64,000 nucleotides of DNA, from NCBI RefSeq assembly GCF_000472905.1, contig NZ_AXAR01000005.1, positions 107,241-171,240 of the forward strand. Reading direction: 5' to 3'. Below, one piece after another: positions 23,222-31,544 of the stretch; the first letter of the stretch is position 1; every line of letters starts with the position of its first letter. The position numbers were made by a program, and so were the translations under genes. The stretch comes from Alicyclobacillus pomorum DSM 14955 (lineage in GTDB: Bacteria > Bacillota > Bacilli > Alicyclobacillales > Alicyclobacillaceae). A model generated the notes under the pieces. The model searched no databases, was not told where the DNA came from, and saw only the letters and a program-made list of their open reading frames with translations.

Positions 23222-23648
23222 ATTGATGCTTTGCACCGCGTTGCGAGTTGTGTTGGCAACGCTCGCAGGTTCCAAACAGATCTACCTTGTGGTGTTCAAT
23301 TCGGCATCCTCTCGGTGCAGCCGGGATGGACGGACACTCGTAGAGGTCTTCGACGCTGTGACATTGCAGACAGACGAAATGGTGATGATGGTGCTCTTCA
23401 CAAAACGCGTAGTAGATGTTACCCTCGACAAGAAAAGGGGATGCGAGACCTACTTTTGTCAGCACTTCGAGCAGTCGGTATACTGTGGTTAGTCCGATGC
23501 GCACGTTTTCGCGCTGAGCCACTTCGTGCCATTGGGCGGGGGTGTACATCTTGTCAGTCCGCACAAACAGGTCGAGCAAGGCTTCCCGCTCGCGCGTCAA
23601 GCGGAATTTTTGTTGATGAAGCAACTCGACGATGTCGCGCTTATTCAT
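23220..23648 (-). CDS. Fur-family metalloregulator (Fur/Zur type)
   Basis: 142 residues. The winged helix ends with GLTTVYRLLEVLTKVGLA. The metal-binding half has an unusual run EEHHHHHFVCLQCHSVEDL and GTCERCQHN, giving two CxxC pairs for the structural zinc. The first histidine run carries five histidines. Fur, Zur and PerR cannot be told apart safely by eye; the adjoining mntH makes a Mn/Fe role plausible. ATG 23648 has GAAGGGGGC upstream. It is divergent from a serine acetyltransferase. Confidence 0.87.
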   Translation of the reverse strand: MNKRDIVELLHQQKFRLTREREALLDLFVRTDKMYTPAQWHEVAQRENVRIGLTTVYRLLEVLTKVGLASPFLVEGNIYYAFCEEHHHHHFVCLQCHSVEDLYECPSIPAAPRGCRIEHHKVDLFGTCERCQHNSQRGAKHQ

Positions 23649-23770
23649 TGACTTATGCCCCCTTCACGCGAATAGGCAACCACAAGGCCCCAACTGAAAT
23701 CTACACTCCCAAAATGCGGCGTGTCAATGGAATCGCGTCGCCAGAAGTCTCCGAAAGGGGAGAGCAGTCC

Positions 23771-24649
23771 ATGCAAAGTCGGGAACATATTGCCCGTCAG
23801 TTGAGGGAACAAAGTAATGGCTGGTTTACGGGAAGAGCGTGTCACCCGGAGCCTGAGCAGATTCAACGCATGATTGAAGCCATACAGTGGGTGTTGTTCC
23901 CGAACTACTTTCAACCCAAGAAGCAGTCCACTGTCATTGACTGCATCGACAAGCTCCATGAGGTCATAGCGGGTCAGATTCACCGCGCCGTGTATCAGAG
24001 GTGTATTGAGAAAGAAGTGACACCGGAGTCGGCGGAGTTCGCCAAGAGCAAGGCGGACGCGGTGATTCAGACGCTTCCGACGCTGCAGCAGATGATGTAC
24101 GAGGATATTGTCGCGACGTACAACGGAGATCCGGCGGCGACGGGATACGACGAAATCATTCTGACGTATCCAGGATTACTCGCTCTGATGGTGTACCGCA
24201 TTGCGCACGTCATCCATGAGTTGGATATCCCGTTGTTGCCGAGAATGATGACGGAATACGCGCACCGTTTGACAGGCATCGAAATTCACCCCGGAGCGAC
24301 ATTGGGACGCGGCATCATGATTGACCACGGGACGGGTATCGTGATTGGCGAGACGGCCGTCGTCGGTGACAATGTCAAGATTTATCAGGGCGTGACGCTA
24401 GGGGCACTGTACTTTCCTCGAGACGAGGCCGGCTTCATGGTGCGGAAGACGAAGCGCCACCCGACTGTCGAAGACAACGTGATTCTCTACTCCAACGCCA
24501 CCGTGCTGGGTGGAGACACCGTGATTGGCCACGACAGTGTGATTGGAAGCAACGCATGGGTGACGGAGAGCGTTCCGCCGTACTCTAAGGTGATCTACAA
24601 GACGGAAACCGTGGTAACCACGAAGAAATCGACGTCAGGTCAAGCGTAG
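23771..24649 (+). CDS. cysE: Serine O-acetyltransferase, long form (EpsC-like)
   Basis: 292 residues. An N-terminal helical domain of about 170 residues precedes a left-handed beta helix of hexapeptide repeats: GIEIHPGATLGRGIMIDHG, GIVIGETAVVGDNVKIYQG, TVLGGDTVIGHDSVIGSNAW. The conserved Asp-His pair is in IDHGTG. It makes O-acetylserine for cysteine synthesis; a cysteine synthase gene lies at 58.1 kb. ATG 23771 follows AAAGGGGAG. The upstream in-frame sequence overlaps the opposite-strand Fur-family gene and is not coding. Confidence 0.9.
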   Translation: MQSREHIARQLREQSNGWFTGRACHPEPEQIQRMIEAIQWVLFPNYFQPKKQSTVIDCIDKLHEVIAGQIHRAVYQRCIEKEVTPESAEFAKSKADAVIQTLPTLQQMMYEDIVATYNGDPAATGYDEIILTYPGLLALMVYRIAHVIHELDIPLLPRMMTEYAHRLTGIEIHPGATLGRGIMIDHGTGIVIGETAVVGDNVKIYQGVTLGALYFPRDEAGFMVRKTKRHPTVEDNVILYSNATVLGGDTVIGHDSVIGSNAWVTESVPPYSKVIYKTETVVTTKKSTSGQA

Positions 24650-24689
24650 GAAATCAGTACTACGCATAAGTCATTGGGGATAAGAGGTG

Positions 24690-24723
24690 CGACAAAAAAC
24701 AAGTCCCATGCGCTGCATGGGAC
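24690..24723 (-). terminator. Terminator of the KimA-like gene
   Basis: GTCCCATGC and GCATGGGAC form a perfect 9-bp stem with a 3-nt loop. On the minus strand it runs into TTGTTTTTTG. It lies 66 bp past the transporter's stop codon. Confidence 0.75.
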
Positions 24724-24788
24724 AACGTGGTCAGGTGAGAGAACACTTCACCTCGCGGGACGTACACCGGGAAAGTCCGGTATACGTC

Positions 24789-26696
24789 TTATTTTTTTCG
24801 TTCTGTGGACTTTGTCGAGGTCTTGCGCAGCCGGTAGGGTACAGTGACGACTTTGACCGACTTATTCAGCAAGAGCCACGCCATTAATAGACCGCCTGTT
24901 TTGTTGTGCAACAGCTTGTGCCACCACTTGTACGTAATAAACTGCGGGATGACAATCGTGATGTTTTCCGGACGGTATTTTTGCAACTCGTACTGAACGA
25001 ATCGCTGCAGTCGTTTGGCCACCGCTCGATACTGGGAATGAATGACCAACAGCCGGATGGGCGTGTTCAGGCGCTCCCAGTCGCTTTCAATTTTGTCTGT
25101 CATGCGCTGCATCTCTTCTTCCGAATCGCTCGTCACTACCGTCACGGCGATGACGTTCTTGAAGTTGCTTGCTGCGTAGCGAAGCGCGTTCACCGACGCC
25201 TTGTTGACGGAGGCGATGGGCACGATGGTGATGCCCGATTCTTCGGTCTCAAACGGCTCGGAGAAGTCGTATTTCAACTGCGCGCGAACTTCTTCGTAAT
25301 GCTGATGAATTTTCTGGAACATGATCACCATCAGCGGGATCAGCACCAGTACAAGCCAGGCGCCGTCCAGGAATCGAGTGACGCCAAAAATAATGCACGC
25401 CGCACCAGTCATCACGAGACCGAAAAGGCTGATGAGCGCGCGGAATACCCAGTTCTTTCCCTTTTCCCGCACCACTCGAACCAGCATGCCGAGTTGAGAG
25501 ACGGTGAACGTGTAGAACACGCATACGGAGTACAGCGGAATGAGGCGACTGACTTTGGCGTCAAACGCAATGGTGAGCAACAGCGACATGATGGTTAAGA
25601 AGACAATGCCGTTGCTGTATACCAACCTGTCGCCTTTTTGCAGCATCCAGCGCGGCATGTAGCCATCCCGGGCCATGGTCGACCAGAGTGCTGGGCAGCC
25701 GGCGAAGGCGGTGTTCGCGGCAATCACCAAGATACACATGGTGGTCAAGGACACAATGACTGTCAGGACGTAGCCGAGACCTTGCCGCCCAAACACCTGC
25801 ATCGCTTCCTGGTTGATGAGCGGAACTTCCGGGTTGTACGTCAAGCCGTGCACCAGGGCAACGCCAGATACCACGAAAAACAACACCGACAAAGTACAAA
25901 CTAAGGCCAACAGCGTGCCTTGCGCGCGCTTTACGGAGGGCTCCTTGAACACTGGCACAGAGTTCGAAACCGCCTCAATACCGGTCAAGGCGCTGCATCC
26001 GTTGGCAAACATTTTGAGAAACAGAAACAAAGTCATTCCTTTGACCGCCTGCATACCGGCCGAAGTGGGAACGTGTATGCTTGCGGGATGCAGCATAGCT
26101 TGCACGATGGCAGTAACGCCAATGAACACGATGCTGGCGATAAACAAGTAGGTGAACGGAACCAGGATGGTCGCGGATTCGCCTGTGCCGCGCAAATTGA
26201 GAATCATGATGACTAACGTCAACAGCACGTTGAAGAGCAGTTTGTGATGGCCAACAAACGGCAGTACCGGCCCCACTGCATCGACCCCTGCAGCGATGGA
26301 TACGGCAACGGTCAACGTATACCCTACAATGAGGGTGGCTGCTGCAGACAGTCCCCAGACTTTGCCGAGGTCGTTCAATCCAATCGAGTAGGCACCGCCG
26401 CCCATGGGGTAGTGTCGGATGATGTTGCGATACGCGAGAAAGAGCAAAAACGCCAATCCCACAATCAGCAGTGTGCCGAGCATCGAGTACCCGAGGACGT
26501 TTGTGATGTACGACTTGGCTGCCGAGGTTCCGATGAGAACCGCCAAAATCATCTCCATTTGATCCGTGGCGTACGCCACGCTGGACAGCGCATCTGGAGT
26601 CATGATGGCCATGCCGCGGAAAACGCCGATTTTCACCTGTTGGTTTTCGCGTGTCTTCAGGGGCCGGCCTAAAATCCAACGCTTGATGGTATTCAC
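24789..26696 (-). CDS. kimA: KimA-like potassium/amino acid permease (APC superfamily)
   Basis: 635 residues: about 12 transmembrane helices to residue 440, then a soluble C-terminal domain of about 170 residues (SGITIVPIASVNKASVNALRYA... IRLLVIHSQYR). The N-terminus TPDALSSVAYATDQMEMIL and YRNIIRHYPMGGGAYSIG match the KimA group of high-affinity K+/H+ symporters, whose cytoplasmic domain binds c-di-AMP. GTG 26696 is preceded by a modest SD. Unlike B. subtilis kimA, I find no ydaO-type c-di-AMP riboswitch upstream; instead there is a palindromic repeat. Another APC specificity cannot be ruled out. Confidence 0.82.
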   Translation of the reverse strand: MNTIKRWILGRPLKTRENQQVKIGVFRGMAIMTPDALSSVAYATDQMEMILAVLIGTSAAKSYITNVLGYSMLGTLLIVGLAFLLFLAYRNIIRHYPMGGGAYSIGLNDLGKVWGLSAAATLIVGYTLTVAVSIAAGVDAVGPVLPFVGHHKLLFNVLLTLVIMILNLRGTGESATILVPFTYLFIASIVFIGVTAIVQAMLHPASIHVPTSAGMQAVKGMTLFLFLKMFANGCSALTGIEAVSNSVPVFKEPSVKRAQGTLLALVCTLSVLFFVVSGVALVHGLTYNPEVPLINQEAMQVFGRQGLGYVLTVIVSLTTMCILVIAANTAFAGCPALWSTMARDGYMPRWMLQKGDRLVYSNGIVFLTIMSLLLTIAFDAKVSRLIPLYSVCVFYTFTVSQLGMLVRVVREKGKNWVFRALISLFGLVMTGAACIIFGVTRFLDGAWLVLVLIPLMVIMFQKIHQHYEEVRAQLKYDFSEPFETEESGITIVPIASVNKASVNALRYAASNFKNVIAVTVVTSDSEEEMQRMTDKIESDWERLNTPIRLLVIHSQYRAVAKRLQRFVQYELQKYRPENITIVIPQFITYKWWHKLLHNKTGGLLMAWLLLNKSVKVVTVPYRLRKTSTKSTERKK

Positions 26697-26757
26697 GGTG
26701 TCTCAATCCCCAGTCCTAGCATCGTGGGCATTCGTTCGCCCGTTTACTTCTATATCC

Positions 26758-26824
26758 GGCGATTTGCAAAACACAAGCGACACGCCGTGATGTGCTTCGT
26801 CACTTGTTACTTTGCAAAACGCTT
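26758..26824. repeat. Dispersed palindromic repeat, copy C
   Basis: Left end GGCGATTTGCAAAAC and right end CTTTGCAAAACGCTT are inverted copies of each other. The centre contains GTGATGTGCTTCGTCAC. It lies 61 bp upstream of the KimA-like start, in that gene's likely promoter or leader. Confidence 0.7.
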
Positions 26825-27148
26825 CATAACGGGAAAACTGTAGCGTACTCGCCCCTGTGGTGCAAACCTATTTTTCACCCGACAACCGCTGCACACGCAG
26901 ATGGGTGGCTGCAACATGCAATGGTCGCTATGAATCGAAACGGGGATACGCGTAGCTTGCATTCTCTCCGGTTTTCGCTGTGAGGCCATAGGTCTTTCAT
27001 ACATATCTACCAGGTTGTCCCTGAGACAGTCCGCTCGGTCCAAAGTAAAGAGGCCTTCCTCGCGTCTGCACCTGCCATTTGGCGTCCTGGAGACACGAGG
27101 ATGCCTCTTTCCACCATGAGTGTGTGCGGATTCAGTGTGGATTATAAC
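26825..27148. other. Intergenic stretch upstream of the rib promoter, with a long hairpin
   Basis: No plausible gene on either strand. At 27047-27110 AAAGAGGC...CCTCG pairs with CGAGG...GCCTCTTT. An inner GTCT/AGAC pair extends the stem, giving an imperfect hairpin of about 64 nt flanked by T-rich tracts on both strands. It could terminate transcription from either side or be a small RNA. I cannot assign it to a family. Confidence 0.35.
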
Positions 27149-27178
27149 TTGCGCCGGTCTGGTGGAATGGACTATGAT
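27149..27178 (+). promoter_or_regulatory. Probable rib operon promoter
   Basis: TTGCGC (27149-27154) and TATGAT (27173-27178), 18 bp apart, place the start of transcription about 15 bp before the FMN aptamer. Confidence 0.5.
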
Positions 27179-27198
27179 GAATGCGACAATTTCATCAC

Positions 27199-27340
27199 CA
27201 TCCTTCGGGGCAGGGTGAGACGGGAGACCGTCAATTCCCGACCGGTGGTAACGCATCACGCGAAGCCCACGAGCCGCTTTTGGCGGCACGAACTGGTGCA
27301 AATCCAGTGCCGACGGTATAGTCCGGATGAAAGAAGGAGC
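27199..27340 (+). ncRNA. FMN riboswitch (RFN element)
   Basis: The conserved RFN blocks appear in order: TCCTTCGGGGCAGGGTGAGA, TTCCCGACCGGTGGTAAC, GCCCACGAGCC, ACTGGTGCAAATCCAGTGCC, GACGGTATAGTCCGGATGAA, then AAGAAGG, which closes helix P1 with CCTTC. Bound FMN would favour the terminator at 27468 and switch off ribD-ribE-ribBA-ribH. The gap between aptamer and terminator (about 125 nt) can hold the alternative antiterminator pairing. Confidence 0.95.
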
Positions 27341-27467
27341 CAATCGCGCGGTATGATGGGGATCCGCGTGCGGATGAGCACATGCGTTCACCTGCCGCGC
27401 ACGACCAAATCGAACGACCAAACACAGTAGGAATATACTGTGTTCGGGTAGATCATGCCGAACTACG

Positions 27468-27496
27468 CCCCTGGGAGAATCTCTCAGGGGATTTTT
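27468..27496 (+). terminator. Riboswitch-controlled terminator before ribD
   Basis: CCCCTGGGAG and CTCTCAGGGG form a 10-bp stem (one G-U) with a 3-nt loop, followed by ATTTTT. Its T tract ends just before the ribD Shine-Dalgarno site. Confidence 0.85.
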
Positions 27497-27513
27497 GTTT
27501 GGAGGGACGCAGG

Positions 27514-28650
27514 ACGAACGACAAACGGTTCATGCAGATGGCGTTGCAAGCCGCAGAAGCGGGACGGGGACAGACGTCACCGAATCCGCTCGTGGGCGCT
27601 GTCATTGTCCGGGATGGCGAAGTGGTGGGCGTGGGAGCACACCTGAAAGCAGGGACGCCGCACGCCGAAGTGCATGCGCTGAGAATGGCCGGCGACCGGG
27701 CAGAGGGCGCAACCGTCTACGTAACCCTCGAGCCTTGCAGCCACCACGGCCGTACGCCCCCATGTTGCGACGCATTGATAGCAGCCAAGGTACAGCGCGT
27801 TGTGGTAGCGCTGACAGACCCGAATCCAGTGGTCTCTGGTGAAGGCATTCGGCGGCTCCGAGAAGCGGGCATTCTGGTGGAGGTCGGCGTGTGCGCAAAC
27901 GAGGCCGCACGTCAAAATGAAGCCTACCTCACCTGGCGTCGCAAAGCGCGGCCTTTCGTACTCTGGAAGTGTGCCGCCACACTCGACGGTTACATCGCCG
28001 CGCCGAACGGCCACAGCACGTACGTGACCGGCGAAGTGGCCCGTCAGGAGGTTCAGATGCTTCGGAGAAGCCTCTCGGCCATTGCCGTCGGCGTGGGAAC
28101 GGTGCTGGCGGACGACCCGCGGCTCACGGTCCGTGAGCAGGGCCATCCAAATGAGGTGTCCGCTTTTCAACCAGTTCGGGTTGTGTTCGACTCCCAGCTG
28201 CGCACCCCACCTACGGCCGCTTTGCTCGACCAGCCAGGGCGCACCATCATCTACTGCACGGGAGAGGCCATCGAGCGAAGGACGGATCGGGCCCAGGCCT
28301 TGAGCCGCAGCAACGTTGATGTCGTTCCTGTGGTTGAAGGTCCGGATGGAAGAGTGTCGCTGCGAGCGGCACTGAAAGACCTCGGGCAGCGCGGGTACAT
28401 CAGTGTGTTGGTCGAGGGTGGATGCCAGCTTTCGTCAGCGTTGTTGGAAGAGCGCTTGGTGGACAAGGTGGTGTACTACGTGGCGCCCAAATTACTGGGA
28501 CGTGGCATCCCTGCTTTGAACGGGCCTGTTCCGGACAGCATGGCGGAGGCGATTGACCTCTGCGACGTCACCTGGACACAGGTTGGGTCCGATATCCGGG
28601 TGGAAGGGTACCCTGTGTACAAGCAGGATCCATCCACCAAAGAGGGGTGA
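27514..28650 (+). CDS. ribD: Bifunctional riboflavin deaminase/reductase RibD
   Basis: 378 residues if started at ACG 27514. The N-terminal deaminase has the zinc site HAEVHAL and EPCSHHGRTPPCCDAL, preceded by SPNPLVGAVIV. The C-terminal reductase has KCAATLDGYIA and VLVEGGCQLSSALL. It deaminates and reduces the pyrimidine produced by GTP cyclohydrolase II. Homology starts at the residues NDKRFM, directly after the ACG, which has GGAGGG at the ideal 7-bp spacing. The first in-frame ATG (27532) is 25 bp from any SD, and TTG 27499 overlaps the terminator T tract. A rare ACG initiation codon is therefore likely; ATG 27532 is the alternative. Confidence 0.93.
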   Translation, partial: TNDKRFMQMALQAAEAGRGQTSPNPLVGAVIVRDGEVVGVGAHLKAGTPHAEVHALRMAGDRAEGATVYVTLEPCSHHGRTPPCCDALIAAKVQRVVVALTDPNPVVSGEGIRRLREAGILVEVGVCANEAARQNEAYLTWRRKARPFVLWKCAATLDGYIAAPNGHSTYVTGEVARQEVQMLRRSLSAIAVGVGTVLADDPRLTVREQGHPNEVSAFQPVRVVFDSQLRTPPTAALLDQPGRTIIYCTGEAIERRTDRAQALSRSNVDVVPVVEGPDGRVSLRAALKDLGQRGYISVLVEGGCQLSSALLEERLVDKVVYYVAPKLLGRGIPALNGPVPDSMAEAIDLCDVTWTQVGSDIRVEGYPVYKQDPSTKEG

Positions 28651-28654
28651 AAGT

Positions 28655-29305
28655 GTGTTCACGGGACTGATTGAGGAAGTTGGCGTCGTGCGCCGGATTG
28701 ACCATACGCACCACAGTGCGCAGATCCGAATTGCCGCTGACCGCGTCCTGGATGACGTCAAGTTGGGGGACAGCATTGCCGTCAATGGAGCTTGTCTGAC
28801 CGTGGTTTCCTTTGCCGGCGGAGAATTTGTTGCAGACGCTGTCCCGGAGACCATGCGCCGCACCAACCTCGGGCGACTGCAGTCAGGGGCGCGGGTCAAC
28901 CTGGAACGCGCGTTGCGCCTCGGTGACAGGCTGGGTGGGCATATTGTGTCAGGACACGTCGACGGCGTTGGTGTTGTGCGAGATATCACGCGGGAAGGGA
29001 TTGCAACGGTGTTTACCATCGAAGCGCCCGCAGATGTCATGCGTTACGTGGTGGAGAAGGGCTCAATTTGCGTGGACGGCGTCAGTCTCACTGTCATGGA
29101 TACGCGTGAGACCACGTTTCGACTTTCTATCATTCCGCATACAGGCGAGCATACCGCGCTGCAATATGCTCGCGTCGGTCAGTGGGTGAACCTCGAGTGC
29201 GACCTGCTCGCGAAGTACGTGGAGAAGATGTTGGCGGGGCGCGAAGCAGCACCTGTCCGGCCAGGGTTGGACCTCGAGTTCCTGCAAAGGCACGGGTTTG
29301 CCTGA
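28655..29305 (+). CDS. ribE: Riboflavin synthase alpha chain
   Basis: 216 residues from GTG 28655, beginning FTGLIEEVG as all RibE proteins do. Two lumazine-binding barrels are seen: GDSIAVNGACLTVV ... LGGHIVSGHVDGVG in the first, GSICVDGVSLTVMD ... SIIPHTGEHTAL in the second. It dismutates two 6,7-dimethyl-8-ribityllumazine molecules to riboflavin plus a pyrimidine. It begins 4 bp after the ribD stop (SD AGAGGGGTG). Confidence 0.95.
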   Translation: MFTGLIEEVGVVRRIDHTHHSAQIRIAADRVLDDVKLGDSIAVNGACLTVVSFAGGEFVADAVPETMRRTNLGRLQSGARVNLERALRLGDRLGGHIVSGHVDGVGVVRDITREGIATVFTIEAPADVMRYVVEKGSICVDGVSLTVMDTRETTFRLSIIPHTGEHTALQYARVGQWVNLECDLLAKYVEKMLAGREAAPVRPGLDLEFLQRHGFA

Positions 29306-29353
29306 CGGAACAGGGAACAAGAGGACGCGGTGCGAGCCAAAGGAGGGCTTTAC

Positions 29354-30544
29354 ATGTTGGACAACATCCAGGACGCCATTGAAGATTTGAAACAAGGCAA
29401 GGTCGTCATCGTGGTGGATGACGAAGACCGGGAGAACGAAGGTGACTTTGTGGCGCTCGGAAGTAAAGCCACAGCGTCTGTTGTGAACTTCATGATTACA
29501 TACGGACGCGGCCTGCTGTGCGTACCCATTGCGGAGGACCGGGCCGAGCGGCTGGCGTTGAACTCCATGGTACAACGGAACACGGACAGCTATGGAACCG
29601 CGTTTACGGTCTCTGTGGATCACGTATCCACACACACAGGCATTTCAGCCTTCGAACGCGCGCAGACCATTGCAGCGCTTGTACGGGACGACAGCGCGCC
29701 AGACGAATTTCGCAAACCGGGACACATCTTCCCCTTAGTCGCCAAGCGGGGCGGCGTCCTTCGCCGCGCTGGCCACACGGAAGCGGCGGTGGATCTCGCG
29801 CGCCTGGCGGGCGAACCAGAAGTCGGCGTCATTTGTGAGATACTGAACGAGGACGGGACGATGGCACGGTTGCCGCAGTTGCGCGAGATTGCGAATACGC
29901 ACGGGCTGAAGCTGATTTCGATTGCGGACTTGATTGCGTTCCGAAAGGCGTCGGAGGTGCTTGTCCGTCGTCAGGCCGAGGCGGAACTGCCGACGGCGTA
30001 CGGAAACTTTCGCGCGGTTGTGTATACCAACCTCCTGGACGACAAGGAGCATATCGCGCTCGTGAAGGGCGAGATGGATGGTGAGCCGACGTTGGTTCGC
30101 GTTCACTCCGAATGTCTGACTGGGGACGCTTTCGGATCTCTCCGGTGCGACTGCGGCCCGCAACTCCACGCAGCGCTTCGACAGATTCACGAAGCAGGAA
30201 AGGGCGTGCTGCTGTACCTTCGTCAGGAGGGGCGAGGCATTGGATTGCTCAACAAGATCCGGGCGTACGCGTTGCAGGATCAGGGTGCCGATACGGTGGA
30301 GGCGAACGTGAAGCTAGGGTTTGCGCCGGACTTGCGCGACTACGGCGTCGGCGCGCAAATCCTGTACGACCTCGGGGTTCGGAAAATGCGTCTGTTGACC
30401 AACAACCCGCGCAAGGTCAAAGGGATTGAGGGCCACGGGTTATCCGTTGTCGAGCGGGTGCCTTTGGAAGTGGACCGAAACCCGTACAACGAGCATTACT
30501 TGCAGACCAAGAAAGAAAAGATGGGGCACATCCTGCATCTGTAA
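29354..30544 (+). CDS. ribBA: Bifunctional DHBP synthase / GTP cyclohydrolase II
   Basis: 396 residues. The first half is Rib[29 protein letters not shown] and [14 protein letters not shown]. The second half is RibA with the zinc cysteines in [20 protein letters not shown] and the GTP-site [20 protein letters not shown]. The protein supplies both precursors of riboflavin. ATG 29354 follows AAAGGAGGG. Order and fusion match the Bacillus rib operon. Confidence 0.96.
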   Translation: MLDNIQDAIEDLKQGKVVIVVDDEDRENEGDFVALGSKATASVVNFMITYGRGLLCVPIAEDRAERLALNSMVQRNTDSYGTAFTVSVDHVSTHTGISAFERAQTIAALVRDDSAPDEFRKPGHIFPLVAKRGGVLRRAGHTEAAVDLARLAGEPEVGVICEILNEDGTMARLPQLREIANTHGLKLISIADLIAFRKASEVLVRRQAEAELPTAYGNFRAVVYTNLLDDKEHIALVKGEMDGEPTLVRVHSECLTGDAFGSLRCDCGPQLHAALRQIHEAGKGVLLYLRQEGRGIGLLNKIRAYALQDQGADTVEANVKLGFAPDLRDYGVGAQILYDLGVRKMRLLTNNPRKVKGIEGHGLSVVERVPLEVDRNPYNEHYLQTKKEKMGHILHL

Positions 30545-30603
30545 AACGGCGGCAGGGACGGGTGTGCGCACCTGAATCGCGTTGAATAAGGAGTGGATGG
30601 GAT

Positions 30604-31074
30604 ATGGGCATTCGCGTGCTGGAAGGGCATCTCATTGGTCAGGGATTAAAGGTAGGGATTGTGGTCGGCCGATTCAACGAGTTCATCACGTCGCAACTGT
30701 TGTCGGGTGCGCTGGACGCGTTAAAGCGGCACGGTGTGGAGGAGGACAACGTCACCGTGGCCTGGGTCCCGGGCGCGTTTGAGATTCCGTTTGCGGCGAA
30801 ACAGATGGCCGTGTCGGGGGCGTATGACGCGGTGATAGCGCTGGGGGCGGTGATTCGTGGATCGACCCCGCATTTTGACTACGTGGCGAGCGAGGTGGCC
30901 AAAGGTATTGCCAACATCTCGCTGACCACGAATACGCCAACCATCTTTGGTGTGCTCACCACAGATACCATTGAACAGGCAATTGAACGCGCGGGCACAA
31001 AGGCCGGGAACAAAGGTTGGGACGCTGCAACAACAGCGATTGAAATGGCCAATCTTGTTCGATCCATGAACTGA
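30604..31074 (+). CDS. ribH: 6,7-dimethyl-8-ribityllumazine synthase
   Basis: 156 residues, normal length. Motifs are [57 protein letters not shown] (catalytic His) and [24 protein letters not shown]. It condenses the ribA/ribD pyrimidine with dihydroxybutanone phosphate and usually assembles as a 60-mer capsid around RibE. It is the last gene of the rib operon, closed by a terminator 22 bp on. Confidence 0.96.
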   Translation: MGIRVLEGHLIGQGLKVGIVVGRFNEFITSQLLSGALDALKRHGVEEDNVTVAWVPGAFEIPFAAKQMAVSGAYDAVIALGAVIRGSTPHFDYVASEVAKGIANISLTTNTPTIFGVLTTDTIEQAIERAGTKAGNKGWDAATTAIEMANLVRSMN

Positions 31075-31096
31075 AGACCGGATTGCCTAACGGAGT

Positions 31097-31139
31097 ACGT
31101 CCAGAGACGGGGTTCACCATCCGCCTCTGGACGTTTTTT
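31097..31139 (+). terminator. rib operon terminator
   Basis: ACGTCCAGAG (31097-31106) pairs perfectly with CTCTGGACGT (31125-31134), with an inner CGG/CCG pair, followed by six T. Confidence 0.9.
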
Positions 31140-31348
31140 GCGTACGCCGGTTCGGGTATCGTTCGAACTGATGCCTGTGGGCGGAATCTCGTGGCCCCTG
31201 TCAGCATGTCATCATTTCGCGTAAAGTTTGGTTACATATTACATGTGCGCTGGGAGGTAGTTCCGGCTCAAAACTACATTGCAGTGAGAACCCTCTGTTT
31301 TCGGTACAAGCCTGCCCCGGAATTATGGACATGAAAAAGAGAGTCGAA
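31140..31348. other. Upstream stretch of the urease operon, no gene seen
   Basis: About 210 bp between the rib terminator and the nitrogen-control box. No open frame with a supported start was found. It becomes distinctly AT-richer towards the urease promoter. Confidence 0.4.
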
Positions 31349-31365
31349 TGTTAAATAACCTTACA
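31349..31365. promoter_or_regulatory. GlnR/TnrA-type box upstream of the urease operon
   Basis: TGTTAAATAACCTTACA matches the consensus TGTNANAWWWTNTNACA at all defined positions except one. Its centre is about 50 bp before the expected transcription start, the placement at which TnrA activates promoters in B. subtilis. Confidence 0.75.
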
Positions 31366-31372
31366 TAAAATC

Positions 31373-31400
31373 TTGACAATGGTATTCACTGTGTTAGATT
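31373..31400 (+). promoter_or_regulatory. Urease operon promoter
   Basis: A perfect TTGACA (31373-31378) and TAGATT (31395-31400) are 16 bp apart. The -10 context TGTTAGATTGT is repeated at the NCS1 permease promoter at 37.7 kb. Confidence 0.75.
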
Positions 31401-31544
31401 GTCACCAAAAGCTGATTCGGGAGTGAGGAGGGAAGGAATCGCCGAGTGCTGCCATATTCCGGGACCAAGTTATCACCGAGTCTTTCCATCTGGTTCTTGT
31501 CGTCATGTAAGCTTCAGGGATGGCCAAGACGGGAGGATGTATGC

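Noticed and set aside
26697-26830. ydaO c-di-AMP riboswitch upstream of the KimA-like gene
   Set aside because: None of the conserved ydaO blocks could be found; the palindromic repeat accounts for the visible symmetry.
26807-27421. Minus-strand open frame of 204 codons upstream of ribD
   Set aside because: It is antisense to the FMN riboswitch and has low-complexity, motif-free sequence.
27499-27501. TTG 27499 as ribD start
   Set aside because: It precedes the Shine-Dalgarno site and overlaps the terminator T tract, so a ribosome could not be positioned on it by that SD.
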